A stretch of 64,000 nucleotides of DNA from Tildeniella nuda ZEHNDER 1965/U140 (GCA_019358895.1 JAHHIG010000007.1:186001-250000); one strand, 5' to 3'. Counted from the first letter of the stretch, positions 19,288 to 28,852 are shown. Made by a program: numbers and translations. Notes: generated from the letters alone by a model not told the origin.

Positions 19288-20025
19288 TTACTGCAAACTC
19301 CCTACCCGCCATAGCTCATCGCGGAGCGCTCGGCTGGCATTGACCAAAGGTTTAGTGACCCGGACACGGTCGTACCACTCGCCCGACGCTATGTTACTGC
19401 ATGACCCCTTTTGGCTCGATAAATTGGGATTGCTCACCAACGTAACAACCTCTGGATGCAGACGACGGAACAGGTTGAACGCGCCATCAATGTAGACGCG
19501 TCCACCTCTGGGGTGCCCAGGCGGGTTCACGATCGTCTCCTCAAAATATTGCACCAACTGCGGCAAAATTCTGGGGTGAACGCAGTAGCAGTGCGACCAG
19601 AGAAACTCTCCCTTGAAGGGCACTAGACCGGATTGATGGGGGCGCAGAGCCTGACGCTTGATCGCATGACCGACGTAGCACAAATCCCAGTCGTTTTGAG
19701 ACAGTCGCTGAATCAGCTTTTCCTGTTCATCTTTTTGGCGCAGCGTATGACGAAAAATAGCATCGTCTTCAAGAATCCAAACCCGTTCTAAACCGTCCTG
19801 AAGGGCTTCTTTGAGAATGCCCAGGTGTCTAATAAAATTGCTGTAAACCCCGATCGAAGGAAAGCCGTTGGCTTCAGTCGGGCGAGGTGGTGCTGGAAAG
19901 CGCACCTTTGGGTCTTTGATATCGATACCCAAACCCGTTAGTTCATAACTTAGCGCTTGGTAGCGATCAACTCGCTCGGGCAGATGAATGATGTATATGC
20001 GATCGAAAAAGTCGATTAAGTGCAC
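19288..20025 (-). CDS. Glycosyltransferase family 25 (LPS-type) protein
   Basis: The 245-residue protein starts with the GT25 signature (FDRIYIIHLPERVDRYQALSYEL) and contains GVYSNFIRHLGILKEALQDGLERVWILEDDAIF (about residues 58-91), in which EDD is the metal/nucleotide-sugar motif. The family adds hexoses to lipopolysaccharide or protein glycans. The start MHLIDFFD is plausible. Its neighbours (GMC oxidoreductase, GAF protein) do not indicate a pathway. The gene ends 24 bases from a MITE. Confidence 0.85.
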   Translation of the reverse strand: MHLIDFFDRIYIIHLPERVDRYQALSYELTGLGIDIKDPKVRFPAPPRPTEANGFPSIGVYSNFIRHLGILKEALQDGLERVWILEDDAIFRHTLRQKDEQEKLIQRLSQNDWDLCYVGHAIKRQALRPHQSGLVPFKGEFLWSHCYCVHPRILPQLVQYFEETIVNPPGHPRGGRVYIDGAFNLFRRLHPEVVTLVSNPNLSSQKGSCSNIASGEWYDRVRVTKPLVNASRALRDELWRVGSLQ

Positions 20026-20145
20026 TGATGACTCCTAAAAGAATAATTGTTCCAGCAGCAGAGTTGCCCTGGCACGTGACGTAGAAGATTGTCGCTAAGC
20101 CCTTAAACCTAACTACAGACGCACTTTAAGAGCGACATCTGCAAG

Positions 20146-21084
20146 TTATGTCTGACGATATGACCAGTTAATCAACCACCAGGATCTAAGAGACAACGCT
20201 GTTTGAATCGCTGATGTGATCTGAGAAAACAGATGACGAAGCTGTTTAAAGCCTGAGTAGTGCACGATTGACCATCTGATGAAAGTGGCGTTGAAGGTAC
20301 CGTAGAATCCAACGTTCAACAGTGCTCCATTCGCAATCACTGATTGCAGCAGCTCGACCATTAGTTGAAGCTGCTGAATCTCCCGTTCATTAAACTTGCG
20401 CGATCGAAAGGTGCCAACATGCAACACTCCGACACCATGACAACCAAGCTGTAGGGGAACGCCAACCATTGATTGCAAACCCCGATGCCGCAAAATTGGA
20501 CTTACAACAGCTACCGCTGCCAAATCCTCGACCAGCATCGGTGCTTGCTTTGCAGCGATACCACCAGCAAACCCTTGCCCAATCGGAATGCGAATCTGTT
20601 GAGTGATCTCCTCTTCAAGCCCGATCGTGGAGCGGACGGTCAGGTCTTGAGTATTTGCCTCCGACAGCAGAAGCGTGACCGTATCGACAGCCATGTAGGT
20701 TTTTAGCCACCGAAACAGGTGCTTGCAGAAGCGGTCAATTTCAACTGAGGTGCTGACTTTGGTTGCTTTTGCCATTGCCTTGTCAGCTTTATCTTGCAGT
20801 CTAGAGATCTGCTTTTCAATTCTTTGCAGCATCCGACCCCGTTCGATCGCAACCTCCATTTCTGGAATCTGCTCCAATGAAATATATTGAGATTTTGCTC
20901 CATTGGGCAGTAACCCGCCTTTGCTGCTGCGAAGTCGTGCGTATCGGGCTTCAAAACGACCGCTTCCACTAGCAGTACCGCCTGCGGTCGCTCGTTCCAA
21001 GCGGCAACCCTGTAAGTAAACCTGCCCTCGGATCTCAGCCGCAAGCGCTTTGAGCCTTTTTATTTCTGCATGAATGTCAATCAT
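20146..21084 (-). CDS. GAF-domain protein with unusual N- and C-terminal extensions
   Basis: The 312-residue product has a GAF domain at about residues 112-258 (FCKHLFRWLKTYMAVDTVTLLL, VRSTIGLEEE, IPIGQGFAGGIAAKQAPMLVEDL, LQSMVGVPLQLGCHGVGVLHVGTFRSRKFNEREIQQLQLM), the ligand or chromophore-sensing fold. I see no conserved bilin-binding Cys. The N-terminal ~80 residues (IRGQVYLQGCRLER...FEARYARLRS...SQYISLEQIPEMEVAIERGRMLQRIEKQISRLQ) resemble DUF6788-type small proteins, so it may be a fusion. The last ~55 residues after QSVIANGALL have a different, aromatic-rich composition and may result from a frameshift or read-through. No output domain is present. Confidence 0.7.
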   Translation of the reverse strand: MIDIHAEIKRLKALAAEIRGQVYLQGCRLERATAGGTASGSGRFEARYARLRSSKGGLLPNGAKSQYISLEQIPEMEVAIERGRMLQRIEKQISRLQDKADKAMAKATKVSTSVEIDRFCKHLFRWLKTYMAVDTVTLLLSEANTQDLTVRSTIGLEEEITQQIRIPIGQGFAGGIAAKQAPMLVEDLAAVAVVSPILRHRGLQSMVGVPLQLGCHGVGVLHVGTFRSRKFNEREIQQLQLMVELLQSVIANGALLNVGFYGTFNATFIRWSIVHYSGFKQLRHLFSQITSAIQTALSLRSWWLINWSYRQT

Positions 21085-21453
21085 GGAACATTCGTGTTAT
21101 TCTTCCTGTCTCTGTATTTTGCAGGAAAAAACACGAATGATCTGTGAAGTCTCAGTGAAGCAACGTAAGTAATTCACCTGAGTCAAGTTTATGATTGCCA
21201 TCAAGCGTTGACCGTTTTAGCTTGTACCTTTTACTACATCCCTACTCAGCGTTACTACCTCCTCGCTGCTTTTTTGCAGGTCAGCCGCTTAAACCCGCGA
21301 CAACTAGTGGAGCTATTGCATTACAAACCAAGCGACCAGCCTTTGAGGAGCTTTGTCCGTCAACCCAACAGTAGGTCTTCCTGGTTCCTGCGTAAGCCCC
21401 GAACTCAAATGTTTCGTTCGGTATGAGCACCTCTATAAACTGCCTTCTGCCTC
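21085..21453. other. Intergenic region without recognised gene
   Basis: About 370 bases between the GAF-protein start and the rbsC stop. A 72-codon plus-strand frame at 21208-21426 has no family resemblance and atypical composition, so it is not called. The GAF-gene promoter presumably lies next to 21085. No hairpin terminator was evident after rbsC. Confidence 0.3.
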
Positions 21454-22455
21454 TTACCGTGCACCGCGTCTGCGGAGTCGATCGATCGTCACGGCAATAA
21501 TAATCACCAGACCTTTAACGACTAGCTGCCAGAAATAGGACATATTCAGCAGCGTCAAACCGTTGTTCAGTACAGCGATGATCAATGCACCGAGTAAGGT
21601 TCCGGGCATGGTGCCAATGCCACCTGTGAAGCTGGTGCCGCCTAAGATGACAGCGGCGATCGCGTCCAGTTCATACCCGTTGCCCAGCATCCCCGTCGCA
21701 CTGTAGAGACGGCTGGAACTCATAACGCCTGCCAGCCCTGCCAGCAAACCGCTGACACCATACACAAACAGCAGCACGCGGTTGACCTTGATACCTGTCA
21801 GACGTGCGGCACGTTGATTGCCGCCGACCGCATAGATTTGTACGCCCAGGACGGTGCGCCTTAGGACGAACCAGCTTGCGCCGATCGCCAGCAGCGCAAT
21901 GACCACTAGCCAGGGCAGCGGACCAAAATAGTCATTGCCAATCCAGGCGAAACCGAGATCGCGGTTGATGACCGTCGTACCGTTTGCCACGAGATATGCC
22001 CCACCTCGCCATGCGGTCAGTGCGCCCAGGGTAACGATAAACGGCGGCAAATCCAGAAAGGCAATCAGAGCACCATTTGCCAGCCCCATCAGCAACCCTG
22101 TGAGCAGTGCTACAGGAATAGCTGCCCAGCTTAAGGCGGGTAACAGTGATACCAGAACGGCAACGACCGCCGATACACCCAGGATGGAACCCACAGACAG
22201 ATCAATGCCACCCGTCAGAATGACAAACGTCATCCCAGTTGCCAGCACAATATTGATGGAAGACTGGCGGGCAATGTTGACCAGGTTGCCAGGTGTGAGA
22301 AAGCTCGGCGAGAGAACGGTAAAAAGAATACAAATCAGCAGCAAAATTGGCAGAATGCCTGCTAGTTGTAGCCAATTTTTCGTGCTGCCCCGCGATCGCG
22401 CTTTGGGTCGATCGCTTGCATTGCCACCCACTGGTCTTAATTCCGTTTGACTCAT
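21454..22455 (-). CDS. rbsC: Ribose-type sugar ABC transporter permease
   Basis: The 333-residue permease of the RbsC/XylH class has 8-10 hydrophobic helices. Typical blocks are [53 protein letters not shown] and [44 protein letters not shown], the EAA-like loop that contacts the ATPase. It overlaps rbsA by 4 bases (ATGA), so it is translationally coupled as the last gene of rbsBAC. Ribose is inferred from the rbsK neighbour. Related permeases also carry xylose, autoinducer-2 and other sugars. Confidence 0.93.
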   Translation of the reverse strand: MSQTELRPVGGNASDRPKARSRGSTKNWLQLAGILPILLLICILFTVLSPSFLTPGNLVNIARQSSINIVLATGMTFVILTGGIDLSVGSILGVSAVVAVLVSLLPALSWAAIPVALLTGLLMGLANGALIAFLDLPPFIVTLGALTAWRGGAYLVANGTTVINRDLGFAWIGNDYFGPLPWLVVIALLAIGASWFVLRRTVLGVQIYAVGGNQRAARLTGIKVNRVLLFVYGVSGLLAGLAGVMSSSRLYSATGMLGNGYELDAIAAVILGGTSFTGGIGTMPGTLLGALIIAVLNNGLTLLNMSYFWQLVVKGLVIIIAVTIDRLRRRGAR

Positions 22456-24005
22456 GATGCGGTTACCTCCGAAGCGCCTGTTGCGTAAGCCATGATGTTC
22501 TCCTGCGTAATGTCAATCCCTGTGGTGCCGCCCAATTCGCCCACTAGCTGCCCTTCGCGCATGACGAGGACGCGATCGCTCATGCCCACAATTTCTGCCA
22601 GTTCGCTCGACACCATGAGAATGGCAACGCCTTGCGCGGCAAGGTCACTGATGATGCGATAGATTTCGCTTTTGGCACCAATATCAACGCCACGAGTGGG
22701 TTCATCCAGCAGCAGCACTCTGGGTTTGATTGCCAGCCAGCGTGCCAGCAGCAGCTTTTGCTGATTGCCACCCGACAAATCCATCGCACGAATCTCCAGG
22801 TTTGCCAGTCGGATGTTGAAGTTTTCCACCGCCTCTGATGCGATTTTGCCGATCGTGCCAAAGTTGATAATTCCCGCTTTGGAATCTTGCTTGAGCGAAT
22901 TGAGGGCAATGTTTTTACCCGAACTCATTTCCAGAAACAAGCCCTGATCTTTGCGGTCTTCGGGCACATAGCCAATGCCAGCAGCGATCGCATCACCGGG
23001 CGAATGAATCTCCAGCTTCTTTCCGTGCAAAAAGACTTCACCACTTGCCTTCGGGTCAGCCCCAAAGATCAGCCGCGACAGTTCTGTCCGTCCTGCGCCG
23101 ACTAAGCCCGACAGCCCGACAATTTCACCTGCATGAAGGGTCAGATTCGCGGGCTTTACTTTGTGTCCATCGCTGATATTTCTCACCTCCAGAACAGCCG
23201 CACCCACATTGGTTTGCCGCTGATGTTCATAAAAGTCTCCAACGTCTCTGCCGACCATCATTTGCACCAAACGGTCTGCCGAAATCTCGTCGCGGGTCAG
23301 GCTACCGACGTATTCGCCGTCGCGCAGGACGCTAATGCGATCTGCCAGCGCATAGACTTCTTCCATGCGGTGACTGATGTAGATGATGGCAATGCCGTCG
23401 CTGCGGAGTTTTTGGATCACTTCAAACAGGCGCTCTGCTTCACGATCGGACAATGCCGCTGTCGGTTCATCCATCACCAAAATGCGGCTTTTGTCTTTGA
23501 GAGCACGGGCAATTTCAAGCTGCTGCTGCTCGGCGATCGACAAGCTAGACACCACATCATTGGGCGCAAAATCTGCCCCTAAACTTGCCAACACAGCGGT
23601 TGCCTGACGTTCCATCTGGGCGCGATCGAGAAACTGTCCCCGCCGCAACTCACTGCCCATGAAAATGTTTTCCGTTACGGTCAGGTTCGGCGCAACATTC
23701 AACTCCTGATAAATCAGCGTGATACCCGCTCGTCGTGCCCGACCTGGATCAGCAATATCTACGACTTCGCCATTGATGCGAATTTCGCCCTCATCGGCAA
23801 TATAAGCGCCCGCCAGAATTTTCATTAGCGTACTTTTGCCTGCGCCGTTTTCGCCCATCAGCGCATGAACTTCACCGGGGTAGATCGTTAAGTTGACGTT
23901 TTGCAACGCTGGCACACCATTAAAGCGTTTGGTAATGTCCCGCATTTCTAAAACGGGTGTGGCGATCGACGTATTAGAACCAGATGTTTGTGTATCGATT
24001 GTCAT
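22452..24005 (-). CDS. rbsA: Ribose-type sugar ABC transporter ATP-binding protein (two ABC domains)
   Basis: The 517-residue protein has two fused nucleotide-binding domains. The N-terminal half has Walker [10 protein letters not shown] (about 52-60), signature [15 protein letters not shown] and Walker [12 protein letters not shown]. In the C-terminal half the Walker A is degenerate (GLVGAGRTE, as usual in RbsA), with signature [15 protein letters not shown] and Walker [13 protein letters not shown]. It energises sugar uptake with RbsC and RbsB. It overlaps rbsC by 4 bases. A 110-base gap with heptamer repeats separates it from rbsB upstream. Confidence 0.95.
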   Translation of the reverse strand: MTIDTQTSGSNTSIATPVLEMRDITKRFNGVPALQNVNLTIYPGEVHALMGENGAGKSTLMKILAGAYIADEGEIRINGEVVDIADPGRARRAGITLIYQELNVAPNLTVTENIFMGSELRRGQFLDRAQMERQATAVLASLGADFAPNDVVSSLSIAEQQQLEIARALKDKSRILVMDEPTAALSDREAERLFEVIQKLRSDGIAIIYISHRMEEVYALADRISVLRDGEYVGSLTRDEISADRLVQMMVGRDVGDFYEHQRQTNVGAAVLEVRNISDGHKVKPANLTLHAGEIVGLSGLVGAGRTELSRLIFGADPKASGEVFLHGKKLEIHSPGDAIAAGIGYVPEDRKDQGLFLEMSSGKNIALNSLKQDSKAGIINFGTIGKIASEAVENFNIRLANLEIRAMDLSGGNQQKLLLARWLAIKPRVLLLDEPTRGVDIGAKSEIYRIISDLAAQGVAILMVSSELAEIVGMSDRVLVMREGQLVGELGGTTGIDITQENIMAYATGASEVTAS

Positions 24006-24045
24006 GAATGACTTCCTATGAAATGGTTGTTTAAAGATTGCGTTT

Positions 24046-24114
24046 TCAGCTATCAGCTATCAGCTATCAGCTTTGAATTCCATGCTGACGGCTGACCGCT
24101 AACTCCTAACCGCT
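24046..24114. repeat. Heptamer (STRR) repeat between rbsB and rbsA
   Basis: About four CAGCTAT-type units followed, after a short spacer, by degenerate GACGGCT/GACCGCT units. The two blocks are partly complementary (GCTGA against TCAGC) and could form a hairpin in the rbs transcript. It lies entirely between rbsB and rbsA on the same strand. Such short tandemly repeated heptamers are typical of many filamentous cyanobacteria. Confidence 0.7.
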
Positions 24115-25146
24115 TCATTCTCCTGTCCAACCTTTGTATTGGCTGACGTTATCACGGGTAATCAATTTAACAGGAATCAAAATGTTGGGATCGGCTGGTT
24201 TTTTGCCGTGTAAAATATCATTGCCGACTTGAACTGCTTTTTGCGTCATGCCTAATGGATTTTGAGCAGCAGTGGCAACGAAAAGGCTTTTAGGGTCTTC
24301 GATCGCCTGTTTTGCTTCGGGCGCACCGTCTACACTGACGATGAAAAACTCGCTGCGTTTTGCCTGCTTTGCTGCTAGTTCGGCACCAATCCCACTGGGA
24401 TCATTGATCGAAAAAACGGCATCAATTTTGGGAAAGGATGTCAGCAAATCGGTCATTACCCGCAAGCCACCATCGCGGCTACCTTCTGCATTTTGGTCTT
24501 TGGATAACACCTTAATGCCGGGGTTTTTAGCAAAGACATCTTCACAGCCTTTGATGCGATCGAGCACTGAATTTACGGGCGGACCATTCACAATCACAAC
24601 ATTGCCTTTACCTTTGAGGCGATCGACAATGTATTGACAACTCAGTTCACCCGCCTGCACATTGTTAGACGTAATCGTGGCATCCACACCGCCCTCAGCG
24701 CTTGTATCCACCGCAATGATGATTGCCCCTGCTTGCTTTGCCTTTGCTACGGCTGGCGCAATCCCTTTACTGTCAGCTGCGTTTAGAATGATGACATTTG
24801 TATTCGACGCAACGAAGTTTTCAATCTGATTAAACTGTTGGTTCAGGTCATAACCACTAGAGACGATCGTCGTTCTCACGCTGTCACCACCGATCTTTTT
24901 CGCCTCAGCTTCGGCACCCCGACCCATGAGCACAAAAAAGGGATTACTGAGGTCACCAACGGTTACAGCGATCGACTTCAAATTACCCGTTTGAACTGTC
25001 TGCTTAACAGTCGTTTGAGTAGCAGGTGTACAAGCAACCACGCTGACAAGCAAACTAACGATACCAGCCATAATGCTGCTTTGTCGCATCGCGCTACGCA
25101 TCGCAGTCTTCTTCACGGCAATCTTCTTCACGTTCATTCCTGCCAA
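24115..25146 (-). CDS. rbsB: Ribose-type sugar ABC transporter substrate-binding lipoprotein
   Basis: The 343-residue periplasmic-binding-protein fold (type I) protein has a basic N-terminus, a hydrophobic helix and lipobox V-V-A-C (Cys39 from this start; starting at MNVKK, three residues further in, is just as likely). The mature part shows typical RbsB blocks: AVTVGDLSNPFFVLMGRGAEAEAKKIG, FVASNTNVIILNAADSKGIAPAVAKAKQAGAIIIAVDTSA, VNGPPVNSVLDRIKGCEDVFAKNPGIKVL and DAVFSINDPSGIGAELAAKQ. It captures sugar for RbsAC. It is the first gene of the operon, divergent from rbsK across 476 bases. Confidence 0.93.
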   Translation of the reverse strand: MAGMNVKKIAVKKTAMRSAMRQSSIMAGIVSLLVSVVACTPATQTTVKQTVQTGNLKSIAVTVGDLSNPFFVLMGRGAEAEAKKIGGDSVRTTIVSSGYDLNQQFNQIENFVASNTNVIILNAADSKGIAPAVAKAKQAGAIIIAVDTSAEGGVDATITSNNVQAGELSCQYIVDRLKGKGNVVIVNGPPVNSVLDRIKGCEDVFAKNPGIKVLSKDQNAEGSRDGGLRVMTDLLTSFPKIDAVFSINDPSGIGAELAAKQAKRSEFFIVSVDGAPEAKQAIEDPKSLFVATAAQNPLGMTQKAVQVGNDILHGKKPADPNILIPVKLITRDNVSQYKGWTGE

Positions 25147-25465
25147 TTTGTTAACAGAAAGTCAGAAGAATCAAGATCTATAAATCAATCCACAACAGAG
25201 ATCAACTTGAGTTATCTAAGCTCAAATCAAGCGCTGCTACGAACGTCTACACTGTAGCTTTTCACAACTTCGTTTTTTCAATTCAGGAATCTATTGACAT
25301 GCATTGCTTCGACACTTTTTTTGCTAAAACATCCTTGAATGAGTACGAGATGAATGTAGCCAACAGCCAAAACGACTGAAATAATGTTGTTATTAGAAGT
25401 TACAGATCGTGGTTCAATCAACTCTCTAAGGTCTATCCTACCGTGACGGTTTGCAAAATAAACTC

Positions 25466-25513
25466 ATACATCGATCGTCTATTCCTAAAGATAGATTCCT
25501 AATGTCGATGTAT
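25466..25513. promoter_or_regulatory. Nested inverted repeat in the rbsB-rbsK divergent promoter region
   Basis: ATACATCGA (25466-25474) is repeated perfectly inverted as TCGATGTAT (25505-25513). Inside lies a second inverted pair, TCTAT / ATAGA. It sits 110 bases before the rbsK start in the 476-base divergent spacer 25147-25622, which contains no gene. It could be an operator for a sugar regulator or an RNA hairpin. No LacI- or Crp-type consensus was clearly recognised. Confidence 0.35.
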
Positions 25514-25622
25514 TCAAAACTCTACTGCTGGCTTGTTTCAGCTTTTCTCCTACTATTAAGCTGGCAGCAGACTTAATAAAAAGTAACTCCTAACCGCTCA
25601 TTTAAGCTCTTACAAAACTCTC

Positions 25623-26558
25623 ATGAACCCAACACACATTATTGTTTTTGGCAGCATCAATATGGATTTAGTTGCCAGAACGCGATCATTACCTGTTCCG
25701 GGTGAAACCCTGCTTGGCTCCAGCTTTGCAACTATTCCCGGTGGCAAGGGTGCAAATCAAGCAGTAGCGTTAGCGCGGCTAAACATTCCGACTGTGATGG
25801 TTGGGCGTGTAGGAGGCGATGATTTTGGGCAGACGTTGCTCTCTAGCCTACAAGCGGCTGGCGTTGAGACAACGGATGTGTTGGTGGATGAATCTCAATC
25901 TTCTGGTGTAGCAATGATCGCTGTCGATGATCAGAGCGAGAATCATATCATTGTGATTCCGGGGGCAAACGGAACGATCGGTGCTTCAGATGTCGATCGC
26001 TTGACGAAACGCCTACCTGGGACTGCTGCCCTCCTGCTGCAATTGGAAATTCCCCTTCCTGCTGTATTGGCAGCCGCAAAAGCCGCGCACAAAGCAGGCG
26101 TGCGCGTAATTCTTGATCCAGCCCCCGCACGGGCGGATCTTCCTGCCGACCTCTATGCCCTCATCAGCATCATGACGCCAAATGCTGTCGAAGCGGCTCA
26201 ATTGGTAGGGTTTCCAGTGCATGACCCTGCAACAGCCGCGCAAGCTGCTGCCGTGCTTCACCAGCGCGGTGTTGAGACCGTTGTAATTAAGCTTGGTGCA
26301 GAGGGAGCGTTTTGCGCGACACCGGACGACGCTTTTTTTGTACCCGCATTTTCAGTGCAGGCGATCGATACGGTAGCGGCGGGTGATGCGTTCAATGGTG
26401 GACTCGCGGCTGCTCTAGCAGAAGGGCGTTCCATTCGGCAGGCAACGACGTGGGGTGCAGCAACTGGAGCGTTGGCTGCCACGAAGGAAGGGGCACAGTC
26501 ATCGCTGCCCGATCGCGCTACGGCTGAGGTGTTTCTCAAGCAGCACGATCGGGCTTAG
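25623..26558 (+). CDS. rbsK: Ribokinase
   Basis: The 311-residue PfkB-family kinase phosphorylates ribose to ribose 5-phosphate with ATP. The N-terminal block IIVFGSINMDLVARTRSLPVPGETLLGSSFATIPGGKGANQAVALARL contains the sugar-binding N-M-D and the GGKGANQA motif typical of ribokinases. The C-terminal PfkB signature DTVAAGDAFNGGLAAAL contains the catalytic Asp and the anion hole. The position, divergent from rbsBAC, supports ribose as the imported sugar. It is the only plus-strand gene of the cluster and ends 32 bases before a MITE. Confidence 0.95.
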   Translation: MNPTHIIVFGSINMDLVARTRSLPVPGETLLGSSFATIPGGKGANQAVALARLNIPTVMVGRVGGDDFGQTLLSSLQAAGVETTDVLVDESQSSGVAMIAVDDQSENHIIVIPGANGTIGASDVDRLTKRLPGTAALLLQLEIPLPAVLAAAKAAHKAGVRVILDPAPARADLPADLYALISIMTPNAVEAAQLVGFPVHDPATAAQAAAVLHQRGVETVVIKLGAEGAFCATPDDAFFVPAFSVQAIDTVAAGDAFNGGLAAALAEGRSIRQATTWGAATGALAATKEGAQSSLPDRATAEVFLKQHDRA

Positions 26559-26590
26559 CTAAGCGTTCCGGCAGGAGAACAACGCCCTTA

Positions 26591-26695
26591 GGAGTTGTAC
26601 AGAAATAACAGCATGGTCTGTAGCGGTCAGCCGTCAACCGTCAGCGAAAAGCTGATCGCTGATCCAAAAGTGTGCCGTTATTTTTTAGCAAGCTC
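26591..26695. mobile_element. MITE-like element family A, copy 2 (105 bp)
   Basis: Same ends as the copy at 19131-19263 (GGAGTTGTACAG... and ...TTTTTTAGCAAGCTC), here flanked by TTA on both sides (26588-26590 and 26696-26698). It is 28 bases shorter, which equals exactly four heptamers. The GCTGAT-type block has two units here against six in the other copy. It lies just after rbsK. No coding capacity. Confidence 0.75.
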
Positions 26696-26946
26696 TTAGT
26701 GGATCAGAGTATTTGATGGCTTCAAGAATTCAACGGTAGGTGTCTGTAGTTCATTTCATGAAATCGATCAAGGTATGAGTTTTCTGCCAAAAAATTACTA
26801 TCTGAAATGTCTACTCATTCTTCCTTTGAAAGAAACGTTGATTTCAGAAGCCTCAGAACTGAGGGCAGGGAACAAACGCTAAAACTTTTCTTGAAAACGT
26901 CCAAGACCTACCGCAAAGTTTGGATGAAGTTACTGTGTTGTTAGCA

Positions 26947-27136
26947 TATAGCGGTTCCCGTTAGAGTGCGGTATCAGGGCTGAGGTTTTAAGGCAGAAGG
27001 CAGGAGGCAGGAGGCAGAAGGAAAGCCGCCGTGCTTTTGAACTTCTGCCCTCTGCCTTCGTTCGACTGAGCGCTCACGCCGAAGTCTGCCTTCTGCCTCT
27101 TTGCAACTGTATTTCACCGGATTAGGAACCGCTATA
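26947..27136. mobile_element. MITE-like element family B, copy 1 (about 190 bp)
   Basis: Bounded by perfect 12-base inverted repeats TATAGCGGTTCC / GGAACCGCTATA. The interior is rich in GGCAGAA/GGCAGGA heptamer-like units at the left and their complements (GTCTGCCTTCTGCC) at the right, so the whole element could fold on itself. A partner lies at 56248-56476. The TA at the outer edge would fit an IS630/Tc1-type target duplication. Non-coding. The rest of 26696-27295 shows no gene but must contain the promoter of the exopolysaccharide genes. Confidence 0.65.
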
Positions 27137-27295
27137 ATACTTCCTTTACAAGGAGGACTCATTCATCTTTCGCGTCATCTGTAGCTCAAAATTACGTTAC
27201 TTAAAACGTCCTGATTAAAGTAGCTGTCACTGTAAAGATTGAGTTAGAGGGTTCCCTGCGATTTCTAACCCGATGTTTACAGGTATCTACAAGGT

Positions 27296-28801
27296 ATGGC
27301 TGACTCCAAACACAATCTTCGATCGGTAGTAGGTCTCACCCTCTTAGGCATAGCAACCGTTGGCACTGTCCCTGTTAGTTTGGCGACCACACCTGTTTTT
27401 CAAAAACAACAGGCTGCTCTCCCGCCCGTAACAGCCCTGCCACTGTCTTCGATCAATGAAGCGTATACCCTTGGGGCAGGCGATCAAATCCAACTTGACA
27501 TCTTCGATGCTCCGGAATTTAGTGGGCAAAACGGCAGATTTCAAGTGTTAGTAGACGGCACCCTCAATTTGCCGCTAGTGGGTAGCCTATCAGTAAAAGG
27601 TTTGACGCTAAAGCAAGCAAGCAATCTTCTCTCGGAGAAGTTCCTGCGCTTTTTTAAGCGCCCTCTGACAACGGTCACATTGCTCGCTCCCCGTCCGGTA
27701 TCAGTCAGCATTGCAGGAGAGATCAATCGACCAGGCTCTTACACCGTGTCACTGGCACAGCAAAATATAAGCAGCGGCACTCAGTTTCCCACCCTGACCA
27801 GCGCGCTCAAATTGGCAGGGGGGATTACCCAGGCAGCCGATGTCAGAAACATTCAAATTCGACGACCACAACGGGTCGGCGGTAACCAGACGGTCACGGT
27901 TGATCTCTGGCAGTTTCTGCAAACTGGCGATCGTCAACAAGACCTGGCATTGCGGGATGGCGATTCAATTCTGATTCCAACGGCAACAAATGTCAACTTA
28001 GCGGAGTCTGCACAGTTAGCAGATGCAACATTTGCTGCCGATCAGGGACAACCCATCACGATCGCGGTCGTCGGTGAAGTATTCCGTCCAGGTTCCTACA
28101 CGGTGACGAGTGATGCCCGAACGGGCACTGCTGGTATACCAGGGGTATCAACCCAAACAACTGTAACCCAGGGCGTAAACCAGACTACGAATCCTTTACC
28201 AACGGTGACACGCGCTCTTCAAGTGGCAGGTGGCATTAAACCGATGGCGGATATTCGCCGTATTCAAATTCGACGACTCACGCGATCGGGTGAAGAACGA
28301 TCGATCGATGTTAATTTGCAACGACTGATTAAAGACGGCGATCTTCGTCAGGACACCATTTTGCAAACGGGTGATACCGTTGTCATTCCAACGGCAACGA
28401 ATCTCACGCCAGCAGAAGCCTCTGAAATTGCCAGCGCCAGTTTCTCTCCCGATACGATTCGGATCAATGTAGTGGGTGAGGTGAAACAACCCGGCGTTGT
28501 GCAAGTACCACCCAACACGCCGCTCAACCAGGCATTGCTGGCAGCGGGTGGGTTTGATCCTCGACGCGCCCGCAAAAAGTCAGTTGACCTGATTCGCTTG
28601 AACCCAGATGGCACGGTCACTAAGCGAGAAGTTTCAATTGACTTGGCTCGGGGCATTAACGACCAAACGAATCCGGCGCTGCGGAACAACGACATTATTG
28701 TCGTGGGACGTTCTGGTCTGACCAGCTTCACCGATGGTCTAGGCACTGTCCTGTCGCCGTTCAACAGTATCTTCTCTATCCTCAACATTTTTGGTCTCTA
28801 A
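27296..28801 (+). CDS. Polysaccharide export protein (Wza/outer-membrane auxiliary type, SLBB repeats)
   Basis: The 501-residue product has an N-terminal export signal (LRSVVGLTLLGIATVGTVPVSLATTP). The Poly_export domain (YTLGAGDQIQLDIFDAPEFSGQNGRFQVLVDGTLNLPLVGSLSVKGLTLKQASNLLSEKF) comes next, then three SLBB-type beta-grasp repeats (VSIAGEINRPGSYTV, IAVVGEVFRPGSYTV, INVVGEVKQPGVVQV). It would form the outer-membrane/periplasmic channel part of an exopolysaccharide exporter. No lipobox Cys is seen near the N-terminus. First gene of a cluster with the kinase-type (52 bases later) and kinase-less chain-length regulators. Confidence 0.92.
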   Translation: MADSKHNLRSVVGLTLLGIATVGTVPVSLATTPVFQKQQAALPPVTALPLSSINEAYTLGAGDQIQLDIFDAPEFSGQNGRFQVLVDGTLNLPLVGSLSVKGLTLKQASNLLSEKFLRFFKRPLTTVTLLAPRPVSVSIAGEINRPGSYTVSLAQQNISSGTQFPTLTSALKLAGGITQAADVRNIQIRRPQRVGGNQTVTVDLWQFLQTGDRQQDLALRDGDSILIPTATNVNLAESAQLADATFAADQGQPITIAVVGEVFRPGSYTVTSDARTGTAGIPGVSTQTTVTQGVNQTTNPLPTVTRALQVAGGIKPMADIRRIQIRRLTRSGEERSIDVNLQRLIKDGDLRQDTILQTGDTVVIPTATNLTPAEASEIASASFSPDTIRINVVGEVKQPGVVQVPPNTPLNQALLAAGGFDPRRARKKSVDLIRLNPDGTVTKREVSIDLARGINDQTNPALRNNDIIVVGRSGLTSFTDGLGTVLSPFNSIFSILNIFGL

Positions 28802-28852
28802 CGGCTGTTACCCTACCTCTTACTTCACTGAACATGCAATCTTGGGACGGAC

